Assembly (NCBI GenBank): GCA_017527625.1
Contig: JAFXPV010000093.1
Location: 1-64,000, forward strand
Direction of reading: 5' to 3'
DNA: 64,000 nt
DNA from: Bacteroidales bacterium
Lineage (GTDB): Bacteria > Bacteroidota > Bacteroidia > Bacteroidales > UBA932
Every line of letters begins with the position of its first letter. The first letter of the stretch is position 1. This document shows, piece by piece, positions 41,571 to 49,989 of the stretch. The translations under genes were made by a program, and so were the position numbers. The notes below the pieces were generated by a model. It saw only the letters and a program-made list of their open reading frames with translations. It was not told where the DNA came from and made no database searches.

Positions 41571-41597
41571 TGCAAAGATAGTTTTTTTATCTTTGCA
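41571..41597. promoter_or_regulatory. Palindromic back-to-back promoter of miaB and the 41616 gene
   Basis: TGCAAAGATA (41571-41580) and TATCTTTGCA (41588-41597) form a perfect inverted repeat around seven bases. Each arm contains a -7 box TATCTTTG for the opposite direction. For the plus strand, TTG (41564-41566) lies 21 bases upstream of the box at 41588. For the minus strand, TTTG (41598-41601) lies 17 bases upstream of 41573-41580. Confidence 0.75.
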
Positions 41598-41615
41598 CAA
41601 AGTATCTGACATAAA

Positions 41616-42122
41616 ATGGCTACAAAGACCTTATTGAAGAAAGTGCTTTTGCTTGCACTCACTGTTTCAGCATTGTGCAGTTGTGCGGACTACAGCAAGA
41701 TCAGATTCAGCGACTTCAGGGTGAACTCAGTCGATTCGCTCAGATACAGCCTGACGGATATGAGGGGGATAGTCCATTCAGTCCTGACTGTCGACAACCC
41801 ATATTTCGCAATGACTTTGAAAGACTTCGAGGCGGCTGTCGTCAGTCCTGAGGGCAGCAGCATACTGGAGGTCAGTATGTATGAAGGCACGGTGCTGCAG
41901 GTTGCCGCCAAAGATGTGACAGAGCTTGAGGCTCCCCTGCGGGTGCACGTCAGCAATCCTCTTTCGTTGCTTGCCAGGGGGCTGGATGCCGTCCAGGATA
42001 TGGGCAAGGAGGGATATGTGGTGAATTACAGCCTCTCCGTAGCCAAAGGGAACGGAACGAGATACCACAAGATCAGCAAGAAAAATGTTCCGTTGGACTC
42101 ATTTATAAAAACTGAGGAATGA
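41616..42122 (+). CDS. LEA14-like lipoprotein of unknown function
   Basis: A 168-residue lipoprotein with LCSC (Cys22-24 region, SALCSCADYSK). The mature part is strand-rich with a pattern seen in LEA type 2/WHy domains (VHSVLTVDNPYFAMTLKDFEAAV, LRVHVSNPLSLLARGL). Similar lipoproteins occur upstream of SPOR genes in Bacteroidales. An envelope structural role is possible. It overlaps the SPOR-domain gene by 4 bases. Confidence 0.75.
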   Translation: MATKTLLKKVLLLALTVSALCSCADYSKIRFSDFRVNSVDSLRYSLTDMRGIVHSVLTVDNPYFAMTLKDFEAAVVSPEGSSILEVSMYEGTVLQVAAKDVTELEAPLRVHVSNPLSLLARGLDAVQDMGKEGYVVNYSLSVAKGNGTRYHKISKKNVPLDSFIKTEE

Positions 42123-42619
42123 AACAGGAAATGAGAAGGATAATCATAATCGCAGTCTTAGCCTGCATATCTGTTTTCTACGCTGCCGCCCAGGTCGATT
42201 CTGTCGCCGTGATGGAAGCGTCGCTCGACTCGACCCTGTATGGCAAGAACATCTTTACGGTGGTCAGCCAGAGCGCGGCGGGCCAGGGCAAAGTCACCAT
42301 CGACCAGCCCGGCACCCTTGTGTCCGCTATGTCAAGCCACAAACTCAGTAATGCTTCAAAACAGATAAACGGCTACAGGGTGAGGATATTTTTCGACAAC
42401 AGCCGCAATGCCAGGACGGTTTCAGAGCAAGTCTCGAATTCATTCAGGGCCCTTTATCCATCCGTTGCGGTCTACCGTGAATATGAAAATCCCTATTTCA
42501 AGGTGACTGTGGGTAATTTCCGCACTAGAGCCGACGCCACCAGATTCCTTAATGCAATCAAAGGCCAGTTCCCTTCCGGCTTCATCGTAAGGGAGAAAAT
42601 CGACTATCCAAGCTTCTGA
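42119..42619 (+). CDS. Exported SPOR-domain protein
   Basis: A 166-residue protein with a signal peptide ending YAAAQ and a C-terminal SPOR domain at about 85-162 (INGYRVRIFFDNSRNARTV, PYFKVTVGNFRTRADATRFL, FIVREKIDYP). SPOR domains bind septal peptidoglycan stripped of stem peptides, so a division-site location is likely. It lies between the LEA-like lipoprotein and rpoN, with 4 bases before the rpoN start. Confidence 0.88.
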   Translation: MKQEMRRIIIIAVLACISVFYAAAQVDSVAVMEASLDSTLYGKNIFTVVSQSAAGQGKVTIDQPGTLVSAMSSHKLSNASKQINGYRVRIFFDNSRNARTVSEQVSNSFRALYPSVAVYREYENPYFKVTVGNFRTRADATRFLNAIKGQFPSGFIVREKIDYPSF

Positions 42620-42623
42620 AGAT

Positions 42624-44042
42624 ATGGAAATGATCAAACAGTCTTTGCAGCAGAAACAGGTTCAAAAGCTTTCGCCTCTACAGATACAGACGATTAAGCT
42701 TCTTGAACTGCCGACGCTGGAATTGGAGCAGAAGATTCAGAAAGAACTCGAAGAGAATCCCGTGCTCGACGAGGTTGTCGACGAGAATCCCGAAGAGGAC
42801 GACGGACTCCCCAAGAAGGTGTCCCTCAGCGATTATCCGGCTGACGACCAGACTCCTTCCTATAAGACTTATGTCAACAACCAGGGCAAAGACCTCAAAC
42901 CCCAGTACAATACATTTTCGGTAAAGGAGAGTTTCCGTCAGAATCTCGAGTCCCAGCTGGGCTATTGCCATCTGACCCCGAGGGCCCGTCAGATAGCTAC
43001 ATTCATTATAGGAATGATCGACGACGACGGCTATCTGCGCCGTGACCTGGAGTCTCTTGCCGACGACATTTCTTTTAGGCTCAATATCGAGACTGATGTC
43101 AATGAACTGGAAGACCTGCTTGGCATAATCCAGGAGTTCGACCCTGTCGGCGTGGGGGCGAGGAATCTGCGTGAGTGCCTCCTTCTCCAGATCAAAGCCA
43201 AGCATCGCGACCAGGCTCAGCAGGACGCCCAGGAGATTCTCGAGAACCATTTCGAAGAATTCACGAAAAAGCACTATACCAAGATCCTCTCGAAGATGAA
43301 AATCGACGAGGACAGGCTCAAGAAGGCTATCGAGGAGATTATACATCTCAACCCCCGTCCCGGCGGCCAGATCGACGATTCCTACAACGACCAGGCCCAG
43401 CAGGTAGTTCCAGATTTCGTGCTGGAGCTCAAGGACGGCAAGCCAGTGATGTCGATGCCCCGTTTCAACGTCCCCGAGTTGAGAGTGAACAAGCGCTACG
43501 CTGACATCCTTATGGATTCCGCTTCCAAGTCGACAAAGGAAGGCAAGGAGGCCGTCACGTTCGTAAAGCAGAAACTGGATTCCGCGAAGTGGTTCATCGA
43601 AGCCATTAAGCAGCGCCAGAGGACTCTCCAGAACACGATGAACGCCATAATCGAGTTCCAATACGACTTCTTCATAGACGGAGACGAGACCAAACTGAAG
43701 CCAATGGTGCTCAAGAACATCGCAGAGAGGACCGGGCTCGACATTTCAACCATATCCAGAGTCGTCAACTGCAAATATATCCAGACACATTTCGGCATAT
43801 ATCCTCTGAAATATTTCTTCTCAGAAGGTCTGATGACGGAAAGCGGAGAAGAAGTCTCTACCCGGGAAATCAAGAAAATCCTGACAGAAAGCATCGAGGC
43901 CGAGGACAAGTCGAAGCCGCTGACAGACGAAGAACTTGTGACCGTCCTCACCGAAAAGGGCTACAAGGTTGCCCGGCGCACAGTAGCCAAGTACAGGGAA
44001 CAGCTCAACATTCCGATAGCCCGCCTGCGCAAAGAGATATAA
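42624..44042 (+). CDS. rpoN: RNA polymerase sigma-54 factor
   Basis: A 472-residue protein. The Gln/Leu-rich region I opens the protein (SLQQKQVQKLSPLQIQTIKL), an acidic region II follows (DEVVDENPEEDD), the core-binding region and HTH follow from about 100, and the RpoN box is ARRTVAKYRE near residue 455. It directs polymerase to -24/-12 promoters and needs an enhancer-binding ATPase, none of which is encoded in this window. It may be co-transcribed with the two envelope genes before it. Confidence 0.96.
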   Translation: MEMIKQSLQQKQVQKLSPLQIQTIKLLELPTLELEQKIQKELEENPVLDEVVDENPEEDDGLPKKVSLSDYPADDQTPSYKTYVNNQGKDLKPQYNTFSVKESFRQNLESQLGYCHLTPRARQIATFIIGMIDDDGYLRRDLESLADDISFRLNIETDVNELEDLLGIIQEFDPVGVGARNLRECLLLQIKAKHRDQAQQDAQEILENHFEEFTKKHYTKILSKMKIDEDRLKKAIEEIIHLNPRPGGQIDDSYNDQAQQVVPDFVLELKDGKPVMSMPRFNVPELRVNKRYADILMDSASKSTKEGKEAVTFVKQKLDSAKWFIEAIKQRQRTLQNTMNAIIEFQYDFFIDGDETKLKPMVLKNIAERTGLDISTISRVVNCKYIQTHFGIYPLKYFFSEGLMTESGEEVSTREIKKILTESIEAEDKSKPLTDEELVTVLTEKGYKVARRTVAKYREQLNIPIARLRKEI

Positions 44043-44077
44043 AAATTCCGGCCAAGCCTAGAGCAAAGCCGGAATTT
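44043..44077. terminator. Bidirectional terminator between rpoN and the AMP-ligase
   Basis: AAATTCCGGC (44043-44052) pairs perfectly with 44068-44077. A-runs on the left and T-rich sequence on the right make it usable in both directions between convergent genes. Confidence 0.8.
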
Positions 44078-44098
44078 GATTTATGTAGAAGGTTTAGG

Positions 44099-45742
44099 TT
44101 ATTTGTAGAGGAAGCGTTTGATACTCATCTTCGGAGTCTTGACGAAAGGCTCGTTCACGAGTTCCACTTTTGAAATCTGGCTGTATCCGGGAAGTACGCG
44201 GTTTGCGGCTATACGGATCTTCTCAGGGATGTTTGAAATGGCTTCGGTGTCGAGGCCTTCCTTCTTGACGGCTTCGGGATCGAGATATACGAGGGCGACA
44301 ATCTTGCCGCTGCGGTCTACCACGACGCTTTCGGCCACGAAAGGCTGGTTGTTGATGATAGCCTCGAGTTCCTCAGGATAGATGTTCTGACCGTTGGCGC
44401 TGAGAATCATACTCTTGCTGCGGCCTTTGATGAAGATGTTGACGTCTTTGTCCATAATGCCGAGGTCTCCGGTGCGCAGGAATCCGTCTTCCGTGAATGC
44501 GTTGGCCGAAGCTTCGGGGTTCTTGAAATAGCCGATGCAGATGTTCTCTCCCTTGGCCTGGATTTCACCGGCGATATGCTGAGGGTCTTCTGAGTCGATG
44601 CGTACAGTCGCGCAGTCTACAGCTTTACCGCAAGAGCCGGCGACATATTTGGTCCAATGTTCATAGGCGAGCAGAGGGCAGGCCTCAGTCATTCCGTATC
44701 CTACGAGATAAGGGAATTTGATGCGCTTGAAGAGTTTCTCAACCTCGGGGTTGAGAGCGGCGCCACCCATAATGAATTCCTGTACATTGCCGCCGAACGC
44801 AGCCACAAGGCCGTCTTTCACTTTCTTGTAGATGATGTTGTTTAGTCCGGGTATCTTGGTGAGAACTTTTACCAGGGGCTTGTCAAGGGTGGGTTTCACC
44901 TTGCTCTTATAGATTTTCTCCATCACGAGGGGAACAGTGATGAGCAGGTAAGGTTTAACTTCTGCGAATGCCTTCATCAGCGTGGCAGGGGTAGGAGCTT
45001 TTCCGAGCCAGTAGATACCGGTTCCGTTGCAGAGGGGATAGATGAATTCGATGACGAGTCCATACATATGGGCCATAGGGAGCATAGATACCATCTTGTC
45101 TCCTGCGGGGACGTGTCTCTGGCTGTAGTCTACGTTCGCGCTGAAGTTACGATAGGTGAGCATTACACCTTTGGGATCTCCTGTCGAGCCGGAAGTATAG
45201 CTGATGGTCGAGAGATTATCCCAGTTGTCAGTCGGGAAAACCACGTTGTCAGGACCATATTTGCCTTTCCACTTAGCCTCGAAGAGGGAATCCATCGATT
45301 CGTATGTTTTCTTTGTGGCTTCGTCTTTAGCCCAGAGGCAGTTCCAGTTGTCGACATCGATGGCGATGCGCAGCTGCGGCATCTTGCCGATGTCCATCTT
45401 TTTCCACCTGGCCTCGTTGGTGAACAGGGCTATGCTTTCCGAGTGGTCGACAAGGAAAGATGCACTGTCAGGAGTGAAGTCGGCAAGAAGGGGGACGATG
45501 ACAGTCTCGTATGTGTTGACTGCCATATATACCATACCCCAGCGGGCGCCGTTGCCTGAATAAAGGGCGATCTTTTCTCCCTTTTTGAAGCCGAGGGCCT
45601 CAAAAGCGAGGTGGAACTTTTCAATCTGAGTGGCCATCTGGCCATAAGTGAAAGAGTCGCCGCCTATTGTGTTGAGGGCGACTTTGTCCCAGTATTTGCG
45701 GGTCGCATCCTGGAGCCTTTGAAGATAATGTGGATATTGCAT
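44099..45742 (-). CDS. Long-chain acyl-CoA/ACP ligase (AMP-binding), copy 2
   Basis: A 547-residue ANL enzyme. Motifs are SYTSGSTGDPKGVMLTY, MGGAALNPEVE, VGYGMTEACPLL, FLRTGDLGIMD, FIKGRSKSMILSANGQNIYPEE and a final catalytic Lys in TPKMSIKRFLYK. The VGYGMTEACP and GxNIYPEELE segments put it with fatty-acid ligases that act at membranes. It is 30 residues shorter than the ligase at 16648. It is divergent, across 200 bases, from the second membrane LytTR gene. Confidence 0.92.
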   Translation of the reverse strand: MQYPHYLQRLQDATRKYWDKVALNTIGGDSFTYGQMATQIEKFHLAFEALGFKKGEKIALYSGNGARWGMVYMAVNTYETVIVPLLADFTPDSASFLVDHSESIALFTNEARWKKMDIGKMPQLRIAIDVDNWNCLWAKDEATKKTYESMDSLFEAKWKGKYGPDNVVFPTDNWDNLSTISYTSGSTGDPKGVMLTYRNFSANVDYSQRHVPAGDKMVSMLPMAHMYGLVIEFIYPLCNGTGIYWLGKAPTPATLMKAFAEVKPYLLITVPLVMEKIYKSKVKPTLDKPLVKVLTKIPGLNNIIYKKVKDGLVAAFGGNVQEFIMGGAALNPEVEKLFKRIKFPYLVGYGMTEACPLLAYEHWTKYVAGSCGKAVDCATVRIDSEDPQHIAGEIQAKGENICIGYFKNPEASANAFTEDGFLRTGDLGIMDKDVNIFIKGRSKSMILSANGQNIYPEELEAIINNQPFVAESVVVDRSGKIVALVYLDPEAVKKEGLDTEAISNIPEKIRIAANRVLPGYSQISKVELVNEPFVKTPKMSIKRFLYK

Positions 45743-45785
45743 TTCGTTGAAAATTGTCGGTTAAAATTCAAATTCAAACGGTCGG

Positions 45786-45793
45786 CAAAGGTA
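45786..45793 (-). promoter_or_regulatory. Candidate -7 box of the second AMP-ligase gene
   Basis: TACCTTTG on the minus strand matches TAnnTTTG and lies 43 bases before the ATG. No TTG is seen at the normal -33 spacing. Confidence 0.5.
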
Positions 45794-45840
45794 TCGGCGG
45801 ACACACTATTAATAAAATAAAAGTGATGAATGTCGGCTAT

Positions 45841-45884
45841 ATTTGACGAAACAGGTGCACATTGGGATAAAAAATCTATATTTG
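45841..45884 (+). promoter_or_regulatory. Shared upstream element of membrane LytTR gene, copy 2
   Basis: This is the counterpart of 20595-20638. It opens with ATTTGACGAAACAG, has GATAAAAA at 45866-45874, and ends with the -7 box TATATTTG (45877-45884). The distance between the first ATTTG and the -7 box is identical in both copies. The ATG is 58 bases beyond the -7 box. Confidence 0.6.
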
Positions 45885-45942
45885 TGACAAATAATCGGAA
45901 AGGCTATTTTCGTCACACGGCTTTCCGGAGAGCAAGAAGAGT

Positions 45943-46776
45943 ATGAAAAGTAACAATCGCCTGCTTGGCAAGTACAGTAGCCAGTTGTGGTATATCATAA
46001 TCATCCCTCTGTTCTTACTGGTGTTCGCAATCATCTACAAGCCCTTCAATATCGAGGCGAGTGACTTGTGCAATTATCCGGCGGCACTCAAAACGCCTGA
46101 TGCCCGCTACCAGTTCAACATCGCTATGATAATGTGCATCATCTTTATGGTGCTCATTCTTTCCAGGACGCTTCTCTACATCCTGCGAAAAAAGCTCAGC
46201 GGCGACTATGGCAACTATTTCGTATGGATTTCAGGTGAATTCCTTGCGATGTCTCTTTTCACGGCTCTGTATGTCTCCCTGATCTCAAGAGGATCGCTTA
46301 CATACTTCAACACATTGATGTATACCTCGATATATCTGCTGACGGTGCTTATATATCCATATACCATCATAACCCTCATACAGATGCTCAAGGCATCGAG
46401 GGCCTCGAAGGCCTCGATAGTCGACGACAGCTCGAACCGCGTGCGCTTCTACGACGACAAGCACACCCTGAAGTTCGTGATAGCGGCCTCAGCGCTTCTG
46501 TATATCGAGGCTCAGGAAAACTACGTCCGTATCTTCTATCTTGACGCGGACCAGGTAAAGAACTACCAGCTGAGGGCGACGATGAAAAAACTTGAGGAAA
46601 ACTTGACAGGAAACGGCCTGATCCGTTGCCATCGTTCGTATTTTGTGAACCCGAGACATATCCGGGCCTTGCGAAAAGACAAGGATAACTATATCTTCGC
46701 GGAAATTGACAATCTGGCGCACACTGAGATTCCGGTCAGCAAGAAATACTACGAAGAAGTGAGCGACAGTCTATGA
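45943..46776 (+). CDS. Membrane-anchored LytTR-type transcriptional regulator, copy 2
   Basis: A 277-residue paralogue of the protein at 20666. Four helices lie in residues 14-150 and a LytTR domain starts near 180 (LLYIEAQENYVRIFYLDAD, RCHRSYFVNPRHIRALRKD, IPVSKKYYEE). Extra residues after helix one (SDLCNYPAALKTPDARY) distinguish the sensor part. No receiver domain is present. It is divergent from an acyl ligase, as copy 1 is from an acyl ligase operon. The YfhO-like gene begins 1 base after its stop, so it may be co-transcribed with a glycan-related membrane protein. Confidence 0.9.
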   Translation: MKSNNRLLGKYSSQLWYIIIIPLFLLVFAIIYKPFNIEASDLCNYPAALKTPDARYQFNIAMIMCIIFMVLILSRTLLYILRKKLSGDYGNYFVWISGEFLAMSLFTALYVSLISRGSLTYFNTLMYTSIYLLTVLIYPYTIITLIQMLKASRASKASIVDDSSNRVRFYDDKHTLKFVIAASALLYIEAQENYVRIFYLDADQVKNYQLRATMKKLEENLTGNGLIRCHRSYFVNPRHIRALRKDKDNYIFAEIDNLAHTEIPVSKKYYEEVSDSL

Positions 46777-46777
46777 T

Positions 46778-49291
46778 ATGTTAAAACAGCAAACTATGCT
46801 TAAAAAAATATTGCCCGATGTCATCGCCATAGTGGCTTTTGTCATCATTTCCTTTGCTTATTTCACGCCGGCAATCTTCCAGGGCAGGGTCCTGGCCGGA
46901 GACGACCACGTCGGAATGATAGGTGCGAACCAGGATGTAGTGGACTACAGGGCTGAAACCGGTATCTCCTCACGCTGGACCAATTCCATCTTCGGAGGAA
47001 TGCCCAACTACCAGATGGCCCCGAGCTACCAGTCCCAGATGCCGATAAAGTTTCTGGACAAGGTCTATCACCTGTTCCTTCCGACCTATGTGTGGTATAT
47101 CTTCGTACTGCTGCTCGGCTTCTACATATTGATGCGGGTGATCGGAATGTCCGTGCTGCTGTCGGTCCTGGGTGCTGTGGCTTGGGCTTTTTCATCGTAT
47201 TTCCCGATAATAATAGGGGTCGGGCACATCTGGAAGGTGATGGTGCTTGCCTATATCCCTCCCACTATAGCCGGCATCCTGCTCACCTACCGAGGAAAAT
47301 ATATTGCAGGAGGCCTGCTGACTGCCTTTTTTGCGGCATCCCAGATATGTGCAAACCATCTTCAGATGACATACTACTTCCTGTTCGTCATCCTCTTTCT
47401 GGTCATTGCAGAAGCGGTGCTTGCCTTCCGCCGCAAACAGGTGGCGACATTCCTGAAGGCTACCGGAGTGCTGCTGATAGCCGCCATACTGGCCGTCGGA
47501 GTGAATCTCTCCAACCTCTATCATACCTATGAGTACAGCAAGGAGAGTATGCGCAACGGCAGCGAGCTGGTCAAGGCAGATGCCGGCAACCAGACTGCAG
47601 ACGGTCTCGACAGAGATTATATCACGCAGTGGAGCTACGGCATAGGCGAGACTTTCTCCCTGCTGATACCCGATGTCAAGGGAGGAGCTTCCAACATTCC
47701 CCTGTCAAGCCACAAGGCTGCTGCCAGGAAGGCTCCTGCCAATCTCAGGCAGTATCTCGGGCAGTTCGGCTCATATTGGGGTGAGCAGCCCGGAACATCA
47801 GGCCCCGTGTATGTCGGAGCCTTCGTCTTGTTCCTGTTCGTTTTGGGCATCTTCATAGTCAAAGGACCGGTGAAGTGGGCCCTTGTAGCAGCCACGCTGT
47901 TGTCGATCCTCCTCAGCTGGGGAAGCAATTTTATGGGACTGACCAACTTCTTCATCGACCACGTGCCCTTGTACAGCAAGTTCCGCACTGTCGCGTCGAT
48001 TCTGGTCATAGCGGAATTCACCATCCCGTTCCTGGCGGTCCTGGCCCTCAAGGAAATAATCGACGATCCGTCTGTGCTGAAGAAACGCAAAACTGCCTTC
48101 TGTGGCAGTGCAGCCCTCACAGCTGGCGTCGCACTTGTGTTCGCGCTTATGCCCAAAGTCTTCTTCCCGAGTTTCGTGTCGTCTTCCGAGATGGCTGCCC
48201 TGGGCTCACTGGACGATCAGTCTCGTATGCTGTTTACTGGTATGCTGGAAGACGTGCGTGGGGCGATATTCACGGCCGACGCCTGGCGCAGTTTCGCAAT
48301 CATAGCTGTCGGTGTCGCACTGCTGCTTTTGCTTCGCGGCGGCAAACTCAAGGCAAACGTGGCCGTCCTGCTCTGTGCCCTGCTCTGCTTCATCGACCTG
48401 TGGACCGTAGACAAACGCTATGTGAATGACAGCCTGTTCATCACCCCCAAGCAGCTCAACACTGTAGCAGAAAAGTCAGAAATCGACAAGTATATCCTGC
48501 AGGATACGGATCCTGACTACAGGGTGCTCAATCTGACGACCAACGTCTTCAATGACAACACTACATCATACTGGCACAAGAGCGTAGGCGGCTACAGCGC
48601 CGTCAAGCTCCGCCGCTATCAGGAAATGATCGAGGAGCATATCTCTCCGGAGATTATAGCCCTCTATGAGGAAGTCAACAATGCCGGCGGAAACCTGGGT
48701 GCAGTTCCGGTCACCAAATACCCTGTGATCAATATGCTCAACACGAAATACATCGTGTTCCCCGTAGGCGAGAATCAGGCAATGCCGCTCAGAAACCCCA
48801 ATGCGCTCGGCAACGGCTGGTTCGTTGACAAGGTCGTGACCGTCGACGATGCGAATTCGGAGATAGCCCTCATTCACGGAATCAATCCTGCTGAAGTCGC
48901 AGTCGTCGAGAAATCATTCGCCGAGGCTGTCGGAAACGGCGGCTCGCAAGGCACGGTGGTACTCAAGGAATATGCGCCGAACCGTCTGGTATATGAAACT
49001 GACAGCGAGGGTCCCGGCACTGCCGTCTTCTCGGAGGTATATTACCCGTCCTGGCAGGCCTTTATCGACGGCAAGGAAGTGAAGGTGGGCCGCGCGGACT
49101 ATATCCTGAGGGCGCTCGCCGTCCCGGCCGGCCATCACGAGATAGAATTCGTCTTCGACCCGGTTTCTCTTAAAAGGACGGAAAGATATGCCGGAATGAG
49201 TTTCGGCATAATGGTCGCAACCGCTCTTATCTTGGCAGGCTATGCGGCAACCCGTTATTTGAAGAGAAGGCGTACCGCAAACCAGGCGTGA
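46778..49291 (+). CDS. YfhO-family multi-pass membrane protein
   Basis: An 837-residue protein with about 12 hydrophobic helices and a C-terminal soluble domain (about 560-800) that ends in one more helix. The DDHVGMIGANQDVVDYRAETG segment after helix one and the LPTYVWYIFVLLLGFYIL region match the YfhO group, a GT-C-like fold. YfhO in Firmicutes glycosylates lipoteichoic acid; Bacteroidales members presumably add sugars to lipid-linked or envelope glycans. ATG 46796 is an alternative start. Its last 37 bases overlap the convergent glycosyltransferase gene. Confidence 0.87.
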   Translation: MLKQQTMLKKILPDVIAIVAFVIISFAYFTPAIFQGRVLAGDDHVGMIGANQDVVDYRAETGISSRWTNSIFGGMPNYQMAPSYQSQMPIKFLDKVYHLFLPTYVWYIFVLLLGFYILMRVIGMSVLLSVLGAVAWAFSSYFPIIIGVGHIWKVMVLAYIPPTIAGILLTYRGKYIAGGLLTAFFAASQICANHLQMTYYFLFVILFLVIAEAVLAFRRKQVATFLKATGVLLIAAILAVGVNLSNLYHTYEYSKESMRNGSELVKADAGNQTADGLDRDYITQWSYGIGETFSLLIPDVKGGASNIPLSSHKAAARKAPANLRQYLGQFGSYWGEQPGTSGPVYVGAFVLFLFVLGIFIVKGPVKWALVAATLLSILLSWGSNFMGLTNFFIDHVPLYSKFRTVASILVIAEFTIPFLAVLALKEIIDDPSVLKKRKTAFCGSAALTAGVALVFALMPKVFFPSFVSSSEMAALGSLDDQSRMLFTGMLEDVRGAIFTADAWRSFAIIAVGVALLLLLRGGKLKANVAVLLCALLCFIDLWTVDKRYVNDSLFITPKQLNTVAEKSEIDKYILQDTDPDYRVLNLTTNVFNDNTTSYWHKSVGGYSAVKLRRYQEMIEEHISPEIIALYEEVNNAGGNLGAVPVTKYPVINMLNTKYIVFPVGENQAMPLRNPNALGNGWFVDKVVTVDDANSEIALIHGINPAEVAVVEKSFAEAVGNGGSQGTVVLKEYAPNRLVYETDSEGPGTAVFSEVYYPSWQAFIDGKEVKVGRADYILRALAVPAGHHEIEFVFDPVSLKRTERYAGMSFGIMVATALILAGYAATRYLKRRRTANQA

Positions 49292-49989
49292 TGGCAGAGT
49301 GTGCTCACAAGGCCGTAATGTTTGCGCATTATGGCGAAGCGCTCTTTCAGTGACGCCTTGCGGTTGTCAATCGTAACTCCGCTGCCGTCTTCAAGGTAGT
49401 CGGCGACAATCAGATGCGTGTTGTACAGCAGGTCTGCCTTCTTCATCACGCGTATGCACCAGTCAACGTCGGCCGAGAAGCGATACTTCAGGTCGTAAGG
49501 CTCGGCAAGGTCTCTGCGGGCATAGAAAGCCTGATGGCACACCAGCATCCCGTTTTTGAAACTCTTCCAGTCCAGATGCTCCGGCGGGCTCAGCCTGCAC
49601 ATTCCGTAGATCTCCCCGGCCATATTGGTCAGGGCGGTGTTGCCGTAAATCACACCGGGCAGCGGATTGAAGCGGCCAGCCTGGCCGGCAATCTGCTCCA
49701 GGGTGGTAGGCTCGTGGAAACGGTCGCCGGCATTCATAAAGAGGACATAGTCGCCGCTCGCCAGCCTCAAACCTTTGTTCATTGCGTCGTACAGTCCTTT
49801 GTCAGGCTCGCTTACAAGGATGTCGACTTTGTCCCTGTAACGCGAAATGATGTCGAGGGTGGAGTCTTTGGACGCGCCGTCGATTATGATGTATTCCTTG
49901 TCGCTCCAGCTCTGGCCGGTCACGCTCGCAAGGGTGCGCTCTATGACTGCCGCGGCATTATAACATATCGTGATGATGGAGAATTTCAT
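49255..49989 (-). CDS. Family 2 glycosyltransferase
   Basis: A 244-residue GT-A enzyme. FSIITICYNAAAVIERTLASV, the DGASKDST nucleotide site, DKGLYDAMNKGL, YVLFMNAGDRF and FSADVDWCIRVMKK are typical of WcaA-like transferases. No membrane helix is present. It starts within an ATGA-type overlap with the GT4 gene upstream, so the two act together in one glycan pathway. Its end overlaps the YfhO-like gene by 37 bases tail to tail. Confidence 0.92.
   Translation of the reverse strand: MKFSIITICYNAAAVIERTLASVTGQSWSDKEYIIIDGASKDSTLDIISRYRDKVDILVSEPDKGLYDAMNKGLRLASGDYVLFMNAGDRFHEPTTLEQIAGQAGRFNPLPGVIYGNTALTNMAGEIYGMCRLSPPEHLDWKSFKNGMLVCHQAFYARRDLAEPYDLKYRFSADVDWCIRVMKKADLLYNTHLIVADYLEDGSGVTIDNRKASLKERFAIMRKHYGLVSTLCHHAWFAVRLLFK

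Noticed and set aside
41547..41612. N-terminal extension of MiaB to the first in-frame ATG
   Set aside because: The extension contains the -7 box of the miaB promoter, so it should not be transcribed from there. The conserved protein begins after 41546.
42678..43661. 327-codon open frame on the minus strand opposite rpoN
   Set aside because: It is Leu/Val-rich and antisense to sigma-54, without any domain.
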